A stretch of DNA of 47,847 bases from Streptomyces scabichelini (GCF_011045015.1 NZ_JAAKZY010000065.1:1-47847); one strand, 5' to 3'; shown: positions 1-9,237, numbered from the stretch's first letter. Notes: generated from the sequence alone by a model not told the origin. Numbers and translations: made by a program.

Positions 1-1721
1 GGGTCGGGGAAGTGGGTGGGCAGCGGGCCCTCCGCCGGGTCGTGAGCGGTCAGGGCGCGTACGGCGTCGAGAGACACTCCGGTGAGGCTCCGCAGTCGCT
101 GGGTCCAGGCCCGGACGGCGTCGGCGTACGCCTCACCCTCCCGCCGCGTCTCCTCCCCGCGGCGTCCGGCCCGCGCACGTGCCTCTTCCGCCTGCTCCTC
201 CAGGCGCTCCCGGGCGGCATCGGCCTCGTGCGCCTCTCGCTGGGCCTGGCGCGACTTCTCCATGAGGGCGACCAGCTCGGTCACGGCTCGGGCGCGGTTC
301 CTGATCACCGGGCCCGCAGCCTCCAGTTGGGTGTCCCAGACGTCCAGGGCGCCGGCGCAGGCCTCCGTGTCGACGGCCAGCACCTCGCTGTGGCGGACGA
401 AGTGGAAGTCGCCGTCCGGGGCCGTCAGTTCGGCCGCCGCCGCGGCCGCGACCGGGGTGGCGAGGACCACCGCGGGCTCTCCCAAATGCACGGGGTCGAA
501 CCCGGACCGCTCCGCCTCCCGCAACAACTCACCGTGCGCCGTGCCGAGTTCGGCCAGCTCCTCGCCAAGCCTTCCGGCTTCGTCGGTGAGCCGCCGCCCT
601 GCCTCTTCCTGGCTGCTGTGGGCCTGGCGCAGGGCTTTGAAGGCGGTTGCCGCGGCGCTGTGCAGGGCGGTCACGGTGGCGCGTTTCTCCGCCAGTTCCT
701 GGAGGCTGCGGTAGGCGGCGCTGTCGTGCAGGGCGGCGAGGTCCGTCTCGGCTGCCTCCGACTCCGCCCTGAGGACGTCGAGGCGAGCGGCGAGTTCGTC
801 CTCGCTCGCGCGGAACTCCGCCGCCTTCTTCGCTGCCTCGCCCGCCGCACGTCGGTGCTCCGCCAGCCGTTCCAGTTCGCCGCTCACCTGATCGGCCCGG
901 CGGCGCAGCGCCCCGTGCAGATAGCCGCGGTAACCGGTGAGGAAGGTCCGCAGCGCCTCGTCGGTCCGCTCCAGGCGCCCGAGGTCCGTCCGTACGGCGT
1001 CCAGATCGTCGAGGTTGCGGGCCACCTTCTCCACGACCTCGTCGTCGAGCGCGGGCAACGTCTCCGCGAGGACGGAGACCAGACCGCCGGAGTCGATGCG
1101 GTCGCCGATGGTGGGGCGGCGCAGGCGGTGCAGCAGGTGGAGCAGGTTGCGGTAGCGCGCCGGGTCGGTGAGGCCGAACAGCCGGCGGGCGACCCGGGCC
1201 CGGTGCTCCACGGCACGGTCGGTGACGTTCTCCGCGCCGACCAGCGACTTGAGCTGGTCGACGGGGAGCGGCTGGCCTGCAGGGGCCAGCCGCAGGTCCC
1301 CGTCGTCCTCGCCCACCCGCAGCGGGGTGACGAAGAAGAACGGCTTGGCCGTCCTGGTCGACTGGGAAGCGCGGACGGCCGCGCCGAGGGTGAGGTGGTG
1401 GTCGTTCCCCTCCTCATCCGTCCGCACGAACTCCACCCACAGGTAGCCAAGTCGGTTGGTCTGCTCGAAGCCGTCGAGCATCAGCCAGAGGAGCGTGGTC
1501 CGGCCCGTTCCGGTGGCGTCCAGGGCGCGGGCGTCCCCGTCGAGGAGGTACGGCAGCAGCATCTCCAGGGCCTTGGACTTGCCCGCGCCGTTCTTGCCAC
1601 GCAGCAGCAGACGGCCGTCGCCGAAGGAGAACTCCTGCTCGTCGTACTGCCAGACGTTCCGGATGCCGGCGCGGTGCAGCCGGTAACGGTACGGGGACGG
1701 GGCGGCGGGCGTGCGGTTCAC
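1..1721 (-). CDS. jetC: JetC-like SMC/SbcC-type ATPase (TIGR02680 family), N-terminal part, cut by window edge
   Basis: Likely the SMC-like motor subunit of a Wadjet plasmid-defence complex, which in studied systems extrudes DNA loops so that the JetD nuclease can cleave small circular DNA. The GTG start at 1719-1721 overlaps the jetB stop as GTGA and follows GAGGAG at good spacing. Residues 42-49 read GKNGAGKS, a Walker A motif, just after a beta-rich N-terminus (RNVWQYDEQEFSFGDGRLLL), which is the layout of ABC/SMC head domains. The roughly 500 residues that follow are rich in Ala, Glu and Arg, as expected for the first coiled coil. The C-terminal head and Walker B lie outside the window. 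The family call comes from the head motif plus the two upstream partner genes. Confidence 0.85.
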   Translation of the reverse strand, partial: MNRTPAAPSPYRYRLHRAGIRNVWQYDEQEFSFGDGRLLLRGKNGAGKSKALEMLLPYLLDGDARALDATGTGRTTLLWLMLDGFEQTNRLGYLWVEFVRTDEEGNDHHLTLGAAVRASQSTRTAKPFFFVTPLRVGEDDGDLRLAPAGQPLPVDQLKSLVGAENVTDRAVEHRARVARRLFGLTDPARYRNLLHLLHRLRRPTIGDRIDSGGLVSVLAETLPALDDEVVEKVARNLDDLDAVRTDLGRLERTDEALRTFLTGYRGYLHGALRRRADQVSGELERLAEHRRAAGEAAKKAAEFRASEDELAARLDVLRAESEAAETDLAALHDSAAYRSLQELAEKRATVTALHSAAATAFKALRQAHSSQEEAGRRLTDEAGRLGEELAELGTAHGELLREAERSGFDPVHLGEPAVVLATPVAAAAAAELTAPDGDFHFVRHSEVLAVDTEACAGALDVWDTQLEAAGPVIRNRARAVTELVALMEKSRQAQREAHEADAARERLEEQAEEARARAGRRGEETRREGEAYADAVRAWTQRLRSLTGVSLDAVRALTAHDPAEGPLPTHFPD

Positions 1722-3157
1722 CGGGGCGGCTCCTCAGTGACGTGGTCGGCATCGGCATGGTCCGCTGGGGGCGCTGGGAGCTCTGAGGGCACTGGGGACT
1801 GTTCGGTACGGGACGTGACGGCCACCGTGGTGGCGAAACGGGCGGCCGCGGCGAGCAGCACCCAACCGCCCGTACGGTCCGTACGGATCGCACTGCCCGT
1901 TTGGACCGCACCGTCCGTTTGGACCGCACCGTCCGTACGAGCCTGCCCGCGGGCGCCCGACACATCCGTGACGGACCGGCCGTCCGGCGCGGCGTCCTCG
2001 TACTCCTCGGGCAGGCCGTGGCCGTCCGCGCGCACCGGGCCTGCGGGCGCGACCAGGCGCATACGGACCAGGAGGTCGAGGACGGCGGCGAGCAGCCCGT
2101 CCCGGTCTTCCACCATGCCGCGCCGCCAGTTGCCGCGCCGGCCGTACTCCTCGATCAGCTCGTCGAGCAGTTCAGGCAGCAGCCCCTCCGGGACGGGGAC
2201 GCCGATGACCAGCCGCCCGCCGACCGCGGGATGGCCCGGATCCTCCGGGCGCAGCCGGTCGACCAGCCGCCCCACAAGGAGCAGCGCGGCCTGGGCGACC
2301 GTGCCGGTGCCGGGCAGGTGCAGGTCGGTGAGTTCGTCGTCCGGGTCGACCAGGGCGATGCCCTCGGCACGGATCTCGGCCTCCAGGCCCAGCAGTTCGG
2401 AGAAGGCCTGGGACTCGCGCCGCTGCCGGGTCCGCAGCCATTCGCGCTCGGCGCCGGTGAGGTCGTCGAGGTGGACGACGGGAGTCTCGACGAGACGCCT
2501 GCGGACGTACGTACGCGGTCCGCCGAAACCGGGGTCGGCGGCGCGGCGTACGAGATCCGCTCCGTCGCGGCTCCGGGCCAGCGGCCCGGCGACGACCGCG
2601 CGGGCGATCTCGCGGTCCACGGTCAGCAGCGCCTCACCGCCGCGCTCCTCGGCGACGGCCGAGACGTGGCCCTCGGTCTCCGCCAGGACGCCCCAGTCGA
2701 CGAGTTGCCGCAGCGCGGCGGCGAGCGTGCGCCGCTCCGCCTGCCGCCCGGTGTCGCTGACCTCGATCCCGGCGTCCACGGCCGCGGCCCTCAGGTCGGC
2801 GACGAGTTGGGAGAGCAGGAGCTGTTCCGGGGCGGTGACAAGGACCGAGAGGGCGAGGGTCAGGTAGGCGTACGTCCGTGGGGTGAACGGTGTGCCGGTG
2901 GACGGCCGCTCCAGACGGTGACCGGATCCGGGGCCGAGACCCGCCTTGAACAGACGGGCGTACGACGCCTCGACGAGCAGTCGGTAGCCGAACACCTGCT
3001 GGAAGCGCTGGGCGAGCCAGTCGGCGTGGCGCCGGACCAGCGGGAACGTGTCGCTGTACGGGCCGTTGCTGGTGACCAGGGGGTGGGCCAGTAGCAGGCG
3101 GGCGGCGGCGCGGCGTTCGGCGGCGAGAGCCACGTCGTGCGCGGAGGGCAGGGCCAT
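1718..3157 (-). CDS. jetB: JetB-like protein, DUF2398 (TIGR02678) family, 479 aa
   Basis: Second gene of the Wadjet-like operon, the position occupied by the MukE-like kite subunit in this class. The opening (ERRAAARLLLAHPLV... then DTFPLVRRHADWLAQRF) and the phrase TPRTYAYLTLALSVL near residue 92 are typical of DUF2398 proteins, and the length matches the family. It should act as a small winged-helix subunit linking JetA and the JetC heads; this is inferred from family knowledge. The start codon shares one base with the jetA stop (TGATG), and the stop overlaps jetC by four bases, so the three genes are almost certainly translationally coupled. About 50 residues near the C-terminus are low-complexity T/D/G/A repeats (TDGAVQTDGAVQTG). 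Confidence 0.85.
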   Translation of the reverse strand: MALPSAHDVALAAERRAAARLLLAHPLVTSNGPYSDTFPLVRRHADWLAQRFQQVFGYRLLVEASYARLFKAGLGPGSGHRLERPSTGTPFTPRTYAYLTLALSVLVTAPEQLLLSQLVADLRAAAVDAGIEVSDTGRQAERRTLAAALRQLVDWGVLAETEGHVSAVAEERGGEALLTVDREIARAVVAGPLARSRDGADLVRRAADPGFGGPRTYVRRRLVETPVVHLDDLTGAEREWLRTRQRRESQAFSELLGLEAEIRAEGIALVDPDDELTDLHLPGTGTVAQAALLLVGRLVDRLRPEDPGHPAVGGRLVIGVPVPEGLLPELLDELIEEYGRRGNWRRGMVEDRDGLLAAVLDLLVRMRLVAPAGPVRADGHGLPEEYEDAAPDGRSVTDVSGARGQARTDGAVQTDGAVQTGSAIRTDRTGGWVLLAAAARFATTVAVTSRTEQSPVPSELPAPPADHADADHVTEEPPR

Positions 3158-4947
3158 CAGGCGCTCGCCTCCTCGGCGGTGGGCGCCGAGGCGCTTTCAG
3201 CGATCACGCTCTCGACGACCAGGGTGAGGTCGTCCGCGGTCAGGTCACCGTCCACGGAGCGCAGGAGTGTGTGCCTGCCAGGAGTGCGCCAAGCCGTGAG
3301 CCTGATACCCAGGTCGGCGTCACCGGCCTGCGCACCGTCGAGCAGGAAATCACCGGCGTCCTCGTCGCCCTTGTTGTCTTTATGGCCCTGGTGCAGCTTG
3401 TCTTTATGGCCCTTGTTCAGCTGGGCGTTGCCGAGGGCGGCGGTGAGGAGTTCGAGCAGCAGTCGCATGGCCGCGGAACCCAGCCTGACCTGGTCGAACC
3501 GCCCGGAGGCGCTGCGCAGTTCGGCGGCCGCGGCCTGGCGGGCGGCGTCCTGCTCGCGTGCCTGCTCCATGAGGCGCCGCTTCTGCTCACCGTGGTCCTC
3601 CGCCGCCGCGGACCGCCCGCGCGGGGCCCGGCTGCCGCGCTCACGCAACGCCACCGGTACGTCCACGACGGGTCCGGTCCACCAGCTCACGTACGCCGGT
3701 ACGGACAGGTCGGGATCCGGCGCCACGCCCAGATGCCGTGCTCCGTACAGCCCGAAGGCGGCGACCGCGATGTCGTGCGCCTCCTCGGGCTCCGCGGCGT
3801 CGAACCAGGCCGCGAGCCTGAGCAGATCCTTGCGGCGGGACATCTCTCCGGAGGCCGAACGCAGCATCCTTTTGGCGTTGGCGAGCAACGATTGCAGGGC
3901 ACGCAGGGTCGCGTCCCGAAGCTGATCCACCTGGCTGCCGTGCCCGCCGCGTCCGTCGTGCCCGTCGTGCCCGTCGTGTCCGTCGGGTCCGCCACCGTCG
4001 GCGAACCAGTCGCGCAGCCCCTCCCAGTCCGCCATGTCCCGTCCTCGGCTGCGCTGCACGCGGGTCTCGGGCAGCGCGCCGGAGAGCGCTCCGAGACCTG
4101 CCTCAAGGCCTGCCCCGAGTCCTGCCGCGTGGGCGTCGATCCGGCTCAGCAGCGCGGGAAGATGGGGCCAGATCGTCCGCAGGTGTGCGGCGATGCGCGG
4201 TGCACGGAAGGACACGTCCTCGGTGATCGCCTCCACATAGTCGAGCAGCAGCTCCTTGAACCCCTGGTACTCGGCTCCGTCGAGGTCGTAGCGGGCGAGC
4301 ACCTGGCCCAGGTAGGCGTAGAAGTCCCGTACCGACTCGGCGAATTCGGCGAACTGCACGAAAAGCGTGCTGATCCGCTCCAACGCCTGCTGCGGATCCG
4401 GGCCACCCGGCACGGCGACCATGGCGGCGATCTCACTCAGCCCCCGGTCGACGAGCGTGAGCAGCTCGCTGCTGACCTCCCGCGCGGCGTCCGCTCCGGC
4501 CAGCACCTCGTCCGCGTCGCGCTGCACGCGCTCTCCCAGCTTGGACAGCTGGTAGCGGGACCGGGAGCGCTGGTACTCGGCGATGCTGCTCGCCGTGACG
4601 GTGTGCGTGCTGCGCAGCAGATTGCCCCAGCGCACGAGCTGTTCGAGCCGGGCGGTGAGCGTCTCCGAGTCGAGCGCCGCCCCCGGGGCGCCCGAGTTGC
4701 CCGGGTCGCCCGCCTGCGCCAACTTGGCAAGCACATCGGGCACGGCCAGATCCGCGAGCAGCGTCCCGCAGAACACCCGCATCACCGCGACGTACTCCAG
4801 GCGCTCGGGCGCACTGAGGTAGGCGTACGCGCTCAGCCGCTGCCAGGCCGCCTCGGCGCCGCTCCTCTGATCCTGATCTTGCAGTTCTTCGTGCAGTTCT
4901 TCGCGCAGTTCGTCCCCCTCCATGCCGCCGAGCGTACGGACCGCCAC
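3157..4947 (-). CDS. jetA: JetA-like protein, DUF2397 (TIGR02677) family, about 596 aa
   Basis: First gene of the Wadjet-like operon, corresponding to the MukF-like kleisin. The segment AYAYLSAPERLEYVAVMRVF near the N-terminus is the family's opening signature, and the later LVRWGNLL and RSRYQLSKLGERV motifs agree with DUF2397. The frame is open back to a GTG at 4986, but that has no ribosome site; the GTG at 4945-4947 has GGAG five bases upstream and is preferred, and an ATG at 4921-4923 is also possible. A Gly/His/Asp-rich linker (DGHDGHDGHDGRGGHG, around residues 330-345) splits the protein. Order A-B-C matches Wadjet type II; jetD would lie left of the window. Confidence 0.82.
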   Translation of the reverse strand: MAVRTLGGMEGDELREELHEELQDQDQRSGAEAAWQRLSAYAYLSAPERLEYVAVMRVFCGTLLADLAVPDVLAKLAQAGDPGNSGAPGAALDSETLTARLEQLVRWGNLLRSTHTVTASSIAEYQRSRSRYQLSKLGERVQRDADEVLAGADAAREVSSELLTLVDRGLSEIAAMVAVPGGPDPQQALERISTLFVQFAEFAESVRDFYAYLGQVLARYDLDGAEYQGFKELLLDYVEAITEDVSFRAPRIAAHLRTIWPHLPALLSRIDAHAAGLGAGLEAGLGALSGALPETRVQRSRGRDMADWEGLRDWFADGGGPDGHDGHDGHDGRGGHGSQVDQLRDATLRALQSLLANAKRMLRSASGEMSRRKDLLRLAAWFDAAEPEEAHDIAVAAFGLYGARHLGVAPDPDLSVPAYVSWWTGPVVDVPVALRERGSRAPRGRSAAAEDHGEQKRRLMEQAREQDAARQAAAAELRSASGRFDQVRLGSAAMRLLLELLTAALGNAQLNKGHKDKLHQGHKDNKGDEDAGDFLLDGAQAGDADLGIRLTAWRTPGRHTLLRSVDGDLTADDLTLVVESVIAESASAPTAEEASA

Positions 4948-5019
4948 TGACACTCCGGAGGAAGTCGGTGAAAACGGTCCGCTCACGCGGCCCGATCCGC
5001 ACGCATTTCGCCGGCCAGG

Positions 5020-5244
5020 TCATCGCCGGTAGTACACCGCAACGACCAGGGGAACGAGTACTCCGGCGAGCGTGAAGGCAAGGCCGAACGGCACGACCGC
5101 CGCTGGATACCGCCAGGCGACAAACGCCACGACGCCGCAGGCCACGACCACCGCCGTCAGGGCGATCAGCAGTGTTCGCGACGCAGAGCGAGTAGACGGG
5201 GCCGGGGACTGGTTGTCGGAGCCGGCAGGAGGCAGAACAGACAT
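5020..5244 (-). CDS. Small two-helix membrane protein, 74 aa, unknown function
   Basis: Short protein with a polar N-terminus of about 23 residues followed by two hydrophobic stretches (TLLIALTAVVVACGVVAFVAW and VVPFGLAFTLAGVLVPLVVAV) and a basic YYRR tail, so probably a two-pass membrane protein. AGAAGG about 12 bases before the ATG is a plausible ribosome site. It lies between jetA (73 bp gap, same strand) and the divergent HTH/repeat protein gene. No family was recognised. Being just upstream of the Wadjet-like genes it could be co-transcribed with them, but it is not part of known Jet sets. Confidence 0.55.
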   Translation of the reverse strand: MSVLPPAGSDNQSPAPSTRSASRTLLIALTAVVVACGVVAFVAWRYPAAVVPFGLAFTLAGVLVPLVVAVYYRR

Positions 5245-5293
5245 GAAAATGCGTGTCCTTCTGTGTTCGGGGTGTACATAGGCGTCCCACCAC

Positions 5294-5350
5294 ATGCACC
5301 GCGCGCGGGATGAGCGCGATGCACCACGCGCGGGATGAGCGCGCGCGGGA
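5294..5350. repeat. Imperfect tandem repeat, about 25 bp unit, 2.4 copies
   Basis: The unit ATGCACCRCGCGCGGGATGA with trailing GCGCG occurs at about 5294-5318 and 5319-5342, followed by a partial third GCGCGGGATGAG. It sits in the divergent intergenic region between the small membrane protein and the HTH/repeat gene, so it may be regulatory or slipped-strand duplication. Confidence 0.6.
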
Positions 5351-5502
5351 TGAGACGGAGCGGCAGCTTCGCAAGCCCCGTTGCGGGTGCATCTGCGGCT
5401 CGGCATCCACGATGGCGTGAGTTTCGTACGTCTCGACGAGTTGCGATCGCCTGGATCAGTACAGGGCCGATATGTCAAGTCTGGGGGCGTACAGAGGAGT
5501 TT

Positions 5503-8310
5503 GTGCGCCACGATGCTGCGATGAGTCACGACAACCCAAGGGGGCGGCGCAGCAGTCAGCGGCGCGTTGAGCGCCCCCGGGTTGCGCCGAGAGCGCTGGC
5601 GGATCTGAAAGAACTGCTGTACCGGCTGTACACGGAAGCCGGAGCGCCGACGCTGGAGCACATCGCCACCCTCATCGCAGACGACGATGCGTTGCCGGGC
5701 TGCCCGTCGAAGGACACGGTTCAACGCATCATCAGCTCGCCCGAGCTGCCACCGCGGTGTCACGACGCCGTGGCGGTGGCGGGTGTCCTGGCCCGCGAAG
5801 CCGGATGGGATGTCGCGGACGCCATGAGCATGGTCTCGAAGGCGTGGACGGAAGCCCACCTGGAGGACCCCCTCGGCTCTCCGGTGGAGAAGCTGGAGCC
5901 GCTCTCGCTGGAGGTGCACCGGGCCATCACCTTGGGCAACTGCGAGTCGCTGCCCGACCTGCCCGCCCTGCCCGCCTACGTCGAGCGTGATCACGACAGA
6001 CGACTGCGCGACATCGTGGACTCGGCCGTGGCCGGTGCGAGCCGGATGGTGACCCTGGTGGGCGGGTCGTCCACGGGCAAGACCCGTGCCTGCTGGGAGG
6101 CCGTGCGGCGGCTGCCCAAAGGATGGCGGGTGTGGCATCCGTACGACCCCACCCGTCCTGTGGCCGCGCTGGAGGGGATCGCCCGCGTCGGTCCACGGAC
6201 AGTGATCTGGCTGAACGAAGCCCAGTACTACCTGCTGACGCCGGACTCCGATGATGCCGAGCGCATAGCGGCCGGGCTCCGCACCGCACTGCATGAACGT
6301 CACCGCGGCCCGGTCCTGGTGCTCGCCGCGCTGTGGCCCCAGCACTGGGAGCGGCTCACGACACGGCCCGCCGCGGACCGGGCGGACCCCTACGCGCAGC
6401 AGCGGGAACTGCTCACCGGCGTGGGTGAACAGCTCACTCTCCCCACCGCGTTCAGCGAGGCGGACTTGAAGGCCGCCCAGGACAAGTCAGTGCACGACCC
6501 TCGTCTCAGGCAGGCTCTGGACGGCGCGACGGGCGGCGAGATCACCCAGTTCCTCGCCGGAGTTCCCGAGCTTCTCGCCCGCTACCACGCGGCGCCGCCG
6601 GGGGCTTCCGCGCTGATCAAAGCCGCCATGGACTACCGCCGCCTCGGTCACAGCCTGGCTCTGCCCCTCGGGCTCCTCGAACACGCCGCCGATGACTACT
6701 TCACCGACCGCGAGTTCCATGAGCTCGGCGGGGACTGGCTCGATGCCGCTCTCGACTATTGCGCAGCCCCCTGCAAGGGCGTCCCCGGTCCCCTCGTACC
6801 GATGCGCCGCCGCACCCGCGAACGAGACGCCACACCCGTCTACCGCTTGGCCGACTACCTGGAGCAGCACGGGCGAGTCACACGGCACACCTTCTGCCCT
6901 CCCGCCTCCTTCTGGGAAGCGGCCGCGGATCACGTCGGCCGCTCCGAAGACCGCCATGCTCTCGCCGACGCCGCACGCCAACGCGGACGCTACCGCCACG
7001 CGGCCGACCTCTACGCACCCCTTGCCGAGCAGGGCGACACCGCCGCCATGGTCAAACTCGCCCGGCTGCGACAGACAGCCGGCGCACCGCAGGAGGCCGA
7101 GGCCCTGTACCGCACCGCCGCGGAGGCGGGAGATCCCGCGGCGCTGGTCGAACTGGCCAGAGCCCACCTCGTGGAAGGCGACCTTCACCAGGCCGAGCGC
7201 CTGGCCCGGGACGCCGCCGAGGCCGGAGACGCCACAGCCCTGCTCGAACTGGCCCGGGCGCAGGAACTGGCGGATGAGCCCCACACGGCCGAGCACCTGG
7301 CCCGTACCGCCGCCCCTTACAGCACCGACGCGCTCCTGGAGCTGGCGCGTCTGCGACAGAGGTCCCGCGACTTCTCCGCGGTGGAACGATTAGCCCGCGC
7401 CGCTGTCGACGCTGGCGACAACTACGCCTACACCCTGCTGGCCCTCATGCGGCAGCTGACCGGCGACAGCCGGGAAGCCGAGCGTCTGGCGCGCACCGCG
7501 GCCGACCACGGTGACACTTCGGCGCTGATCGAGCTCGCCGAGACACGGGAGCTGGCCGGTGACACGGTCGGCGCGGAGGACCTGGCCCGTACCGCCGCCG
7601 ACGCCGGGAACATAGCCGCTCTTATCGAACTCGCCGAGATACGGGGGCAGTCCGGTGACCTCGACGAAGCCGAACGCCTCTATTGGGACGTCGCCAAACG
7701 AGGTGAGAGCCACGCACTGGTCGAACTCGCGGAGCTGCTTCTCCTGGCCGGGAATCCCGAAGAAGCCGAGCACCTGGCCCGCACGGCCGCAGCCGGGATG
7801 GACACCGCCGCACTTGCCTTCCTCACCCGGATCATGGAGCGGGACGGTTACCCGGACGAAGCCGAGGGCCTGGCCCGCACGGCCGCCGACGCGGGCGACA
7901 CCTCCGCACTTCTCGACCTGGCCAGGAAACGAGCCGGAAACCGGCCCCGCGATGCCGAGCGCCTCGCCCGAGCCGCCATCGAAGCAGCCATCGAAGCCGG
8001 AGACTCCTACGCGCTCGCTTTCCTGGCCCGGCTGCGGGAACGGCACAACGACCCCGAGGGCGCCGAACACATGGCGCGCGCGGCCGCCGGCGCCGGCGAC
8101 ATCCAGGCACTGGTGGAACTCTCCCGAGTGCGCGAGCAGAAAGGGGACTTGAAAGCGGCCGAGCGCCTCGCCCGCATCGCCGCCGACGCGGGCGACCTCC
8201 GGGCTCTCACAGACCTGGCGCACCGACTCGAACAGACAGAGGCATCCCCCTGGACCAGATTCCGCCACTACGGCCTCGACCCTGACGGCCGCATCGCGGA
8301 TCCCTGGTGA
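5503..8310 (+). CDS. HTH + P-loop NTPase + 13 helical repeats, STAND-like protein, about 935 aa
   Basis: A large three-part protein. The N-terminal 130 residues look like a helix-turn-helix-type region (ADLKELLYRLYTEAGAP... TVQRIISS). A P-loop follows (VTLVGGSSTGKT, near residues 184-195), with a Walker-B-like VIWLNEAQ near residue 233 in place of the usual acidic box. The last roughly 420 residues are 13 repeats of about 32 residues, consensus AERLARTAADAGDTAALLELA, similar to Sel1/TPR helical repeats; one unit carries a duplicated AIEA. This is the layout of STAND NTPases: sensor repeats behind an NTPase switch. GAGG lies five bases before GTG 5503; ATG 5521 is an alternative start. The trigger and output are unknown; a regulatory or defence role is inference. 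Confidence 0.75.
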   Translation: MRHDAAMSHDNPRGRRSSQRRVERPRVAPRALADLKELLYRLYTEAGAPTLEHIATLIADDDALPGCPSKDTVQRIISSPELPPRCHDAVAVAGVLAREAGWDVADAMSMVSKAWTEAHLEDPLGSPVEKLEPLSLEVHRAITLGNCESLPDLPALPAYVERDHDRRLRDIVDSAVAGASRMVTLVGGSSTGKTRACWEAVRRLPKGWRVWHPYDPTRPVAALEGIARVGPRTVIWLNEAQYYLLTPDSDDAERIAAGLRTALHERHRGPVLVLAALWPQHWERLTTRPAADRADPYAQQRELLTGVGEQLTLPTAFSEADLKAAQDKSVHDPRLRQALDGATGGEITQFLAGVPELLARYHAAPPGASALIKAAMDYRRLGHSLALPLGLLEHAADDYFTDREFHELGGDWLDAALDYCAAPCKGVPGPLVPMRRRTRERDATPVYRLADYLEQHGRVTRHTFCPPASFWEAAADHVGRSEDRHALADAARQRGRYRHAADLYAPLAEQGDTAAMVKLARLRQTAGAPQEAEALYRTAAEAGDPAALVELARAHLVEGDLHQAERLARDAAEAGDATALLELARAQELADEPHTAEHLARTAAPYSTDALLELARLRQRSRDFSAVERLARAAVDAGDNYAYTLLALMRQLTGDSREAERLARTAADHGDTSALIELAETRELAGDTVGAEDLARTAADAGNIAALIELAEIRGQSGDLDEAERLYWDVAKRGESHALVELAELLLLAGNPEEAEHLARTAAAGMDTAALAFLTRIMERDGYPDEAEGLARTAADAGDTSALLDLARKRAGNRPRDAERLARAAIEAAIEAGDSYALAFLARLRERHNDPEGAEHMARAAAGAGDIQALVELSRVREQKGDLKAAERLARIAADAGDLRALTDLAHRLEQTEASPWTRFRHYGLDPDGRIADPW

Positions 8311-8328
8311 TCACGACCGCCATGCCTG

Positions 8329-8401
8329 GGCCGTGCGTCACGGACACGCGTCCAGCCGCACGGCTGCCAGGCGGCGGGCGAGACGCGCTCCGCGAGGTGT
8401 G
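8329..8401 (-). pseudogene. Remnant of a HATPase (anti-sigma-factor-like) regulator gene
   Basis: Bases 8345-8401 match 27592-27648, inside the intact HATPase gene of this window, at 56 of 57 positions, and encode the same residues on the minus strand (TPRGARLARRLAAVRLDA) before a stop. Bases 8329-8344 match the 27507-27523 area, so about 70 bp of the original gene has been lost between the two blocks. There is no start, ATP-binding box or ribosome site. Confidence 0.7.
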
Positions 8402-8469
8402 TGTGCTTGGCCTGGACGCTCCGTACGACGCCGAGCTGTCCGAACTCGTCGAGCTGGTCGGGTAGTTGG

Positions 8470-9237
8470 TCACTCGGGGGGTGCGTCGATGGCGGGTTGA
8501 GCGGGTGAGCGTGTCCTGATCCGGCGCTGGGGTGCGAAGCGACGGGCCGCGATGAACCCGGCCGCGGACAGCACCACGACGGCGGCTCCGCCGATGGCCC
8601 AGGGCGTCCAGTTCAGAGGCGTGTGGCCGGAGACGGCGACGACCTTTCCCTCGCCGGGTACGGAGTCGATGCCCTCGGGTGTGAGGATCAGGTCCTTCGG
8701 ACTGAACAGGTCGTTGTGCCGGCGGAAGTCCTCCAGACCGCCGGTATAGGCCGCGCCGCCCGGGTCGATCAGCGCGGTTGACCTGTCGGACGCGCGAGCA
8801 ACGTACAGGGTGACCAGCTCAAGTGATCCGTCCTCGTGCTTGACGAGGACAGAGCGCTGGAAGAGCTCACCCGAGGCCCCGGCGAAGTCCCGCGCCGCCT
8901 CGCGGACCGATGCGTCGGGCGAGCAATCGGCCTCAGGATCGACGATGGAACCAGTGTCGGCATCCGTGTCGGCATCAGTGTCGGAGACGCACGCGGTCGC
9001 TGCCAGGAGTGCGTACTGCAGCTGCTCGGGGGTGTAGTAAGCGGCGAAGTTGGAGAGCCGGTCAGCGCTGGAGCCCCCGTCGCTGGGGAACTTGTCGTTC
9101 TTCACTTCGGTCGACTTCGTGTACTCCTGGAACAGTTTCGCCGCTGACGTCTTCGGTGCCGATGATCCGCATGACGCCAGCAGTACGGTGATCAACACCG
9201 CCAGGGCTGCACGGACTGCGGGCCGGGCGCGCGTCAT
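8470..9237 (-). CDS. Secreted lipoprotein with C-terminal membrane anchor, 255 aa
   Basis: Starts at ATG 9237 with GGAGG six bases upstream. The N-terminus has Arg residues, a hydrophobic stretch and a lipobox (VLLASCGSS), so the mature protein should be lipid-anchored at a Cys near residue 23 on the outer face of the membrane. The body is acidic, with a D-T-D-A-D-T-D-A-D-T run. Near the C-terminus there is one membrane helix (WAIGGAAVVVLSAAGFIAA) followed by a basic tail (RRFAPQRRIRTR). A lipobox together with a C-terminal transmembrane segment is unusual and would anchor both ends. No family was recognised. It stands alone on the minus strand upstream of a HATPase remnant. Confidence 0.7.
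   Translation of the reverse strand: MTRARPAVRAALAVLITVLLASCGSSAPKTSAAKLFQEYTKSTEVKNDKFPSDGGSSADRLSNFAAYYTPEQLQYALLAATACVSDTDADTDADTGSIVDPEADCSPDASVREAARDFAGASGELFQRSVLVKHEDGSLELVTLYVARASDRSTALIDPGGAAYTGGLEDFRRHNDLFSPKDLILTPEGIDSVPGEGKVVAVSGHTPLNWTPWAIGGAAVVVLSAAGFIAARRFAPQRRIRTRSPAQPAIDAPPE

Noticed and set aside
490..510. GGTCGAACCC-like sequence resembling a tRNA T-loop
   Set aside because: Lies within jetC and no cloverleaf can be drawn around it.
12..2867. 951-codon plus-strand frame over jetC/jetB
   Set aside because: Antisense shadow; the minus strand has the Walker A motif and coupled starts.
5294..5350. Possible CRISPR-like repeat
   Set aside because: Tandem copies without spacers; no cas genes in the window.
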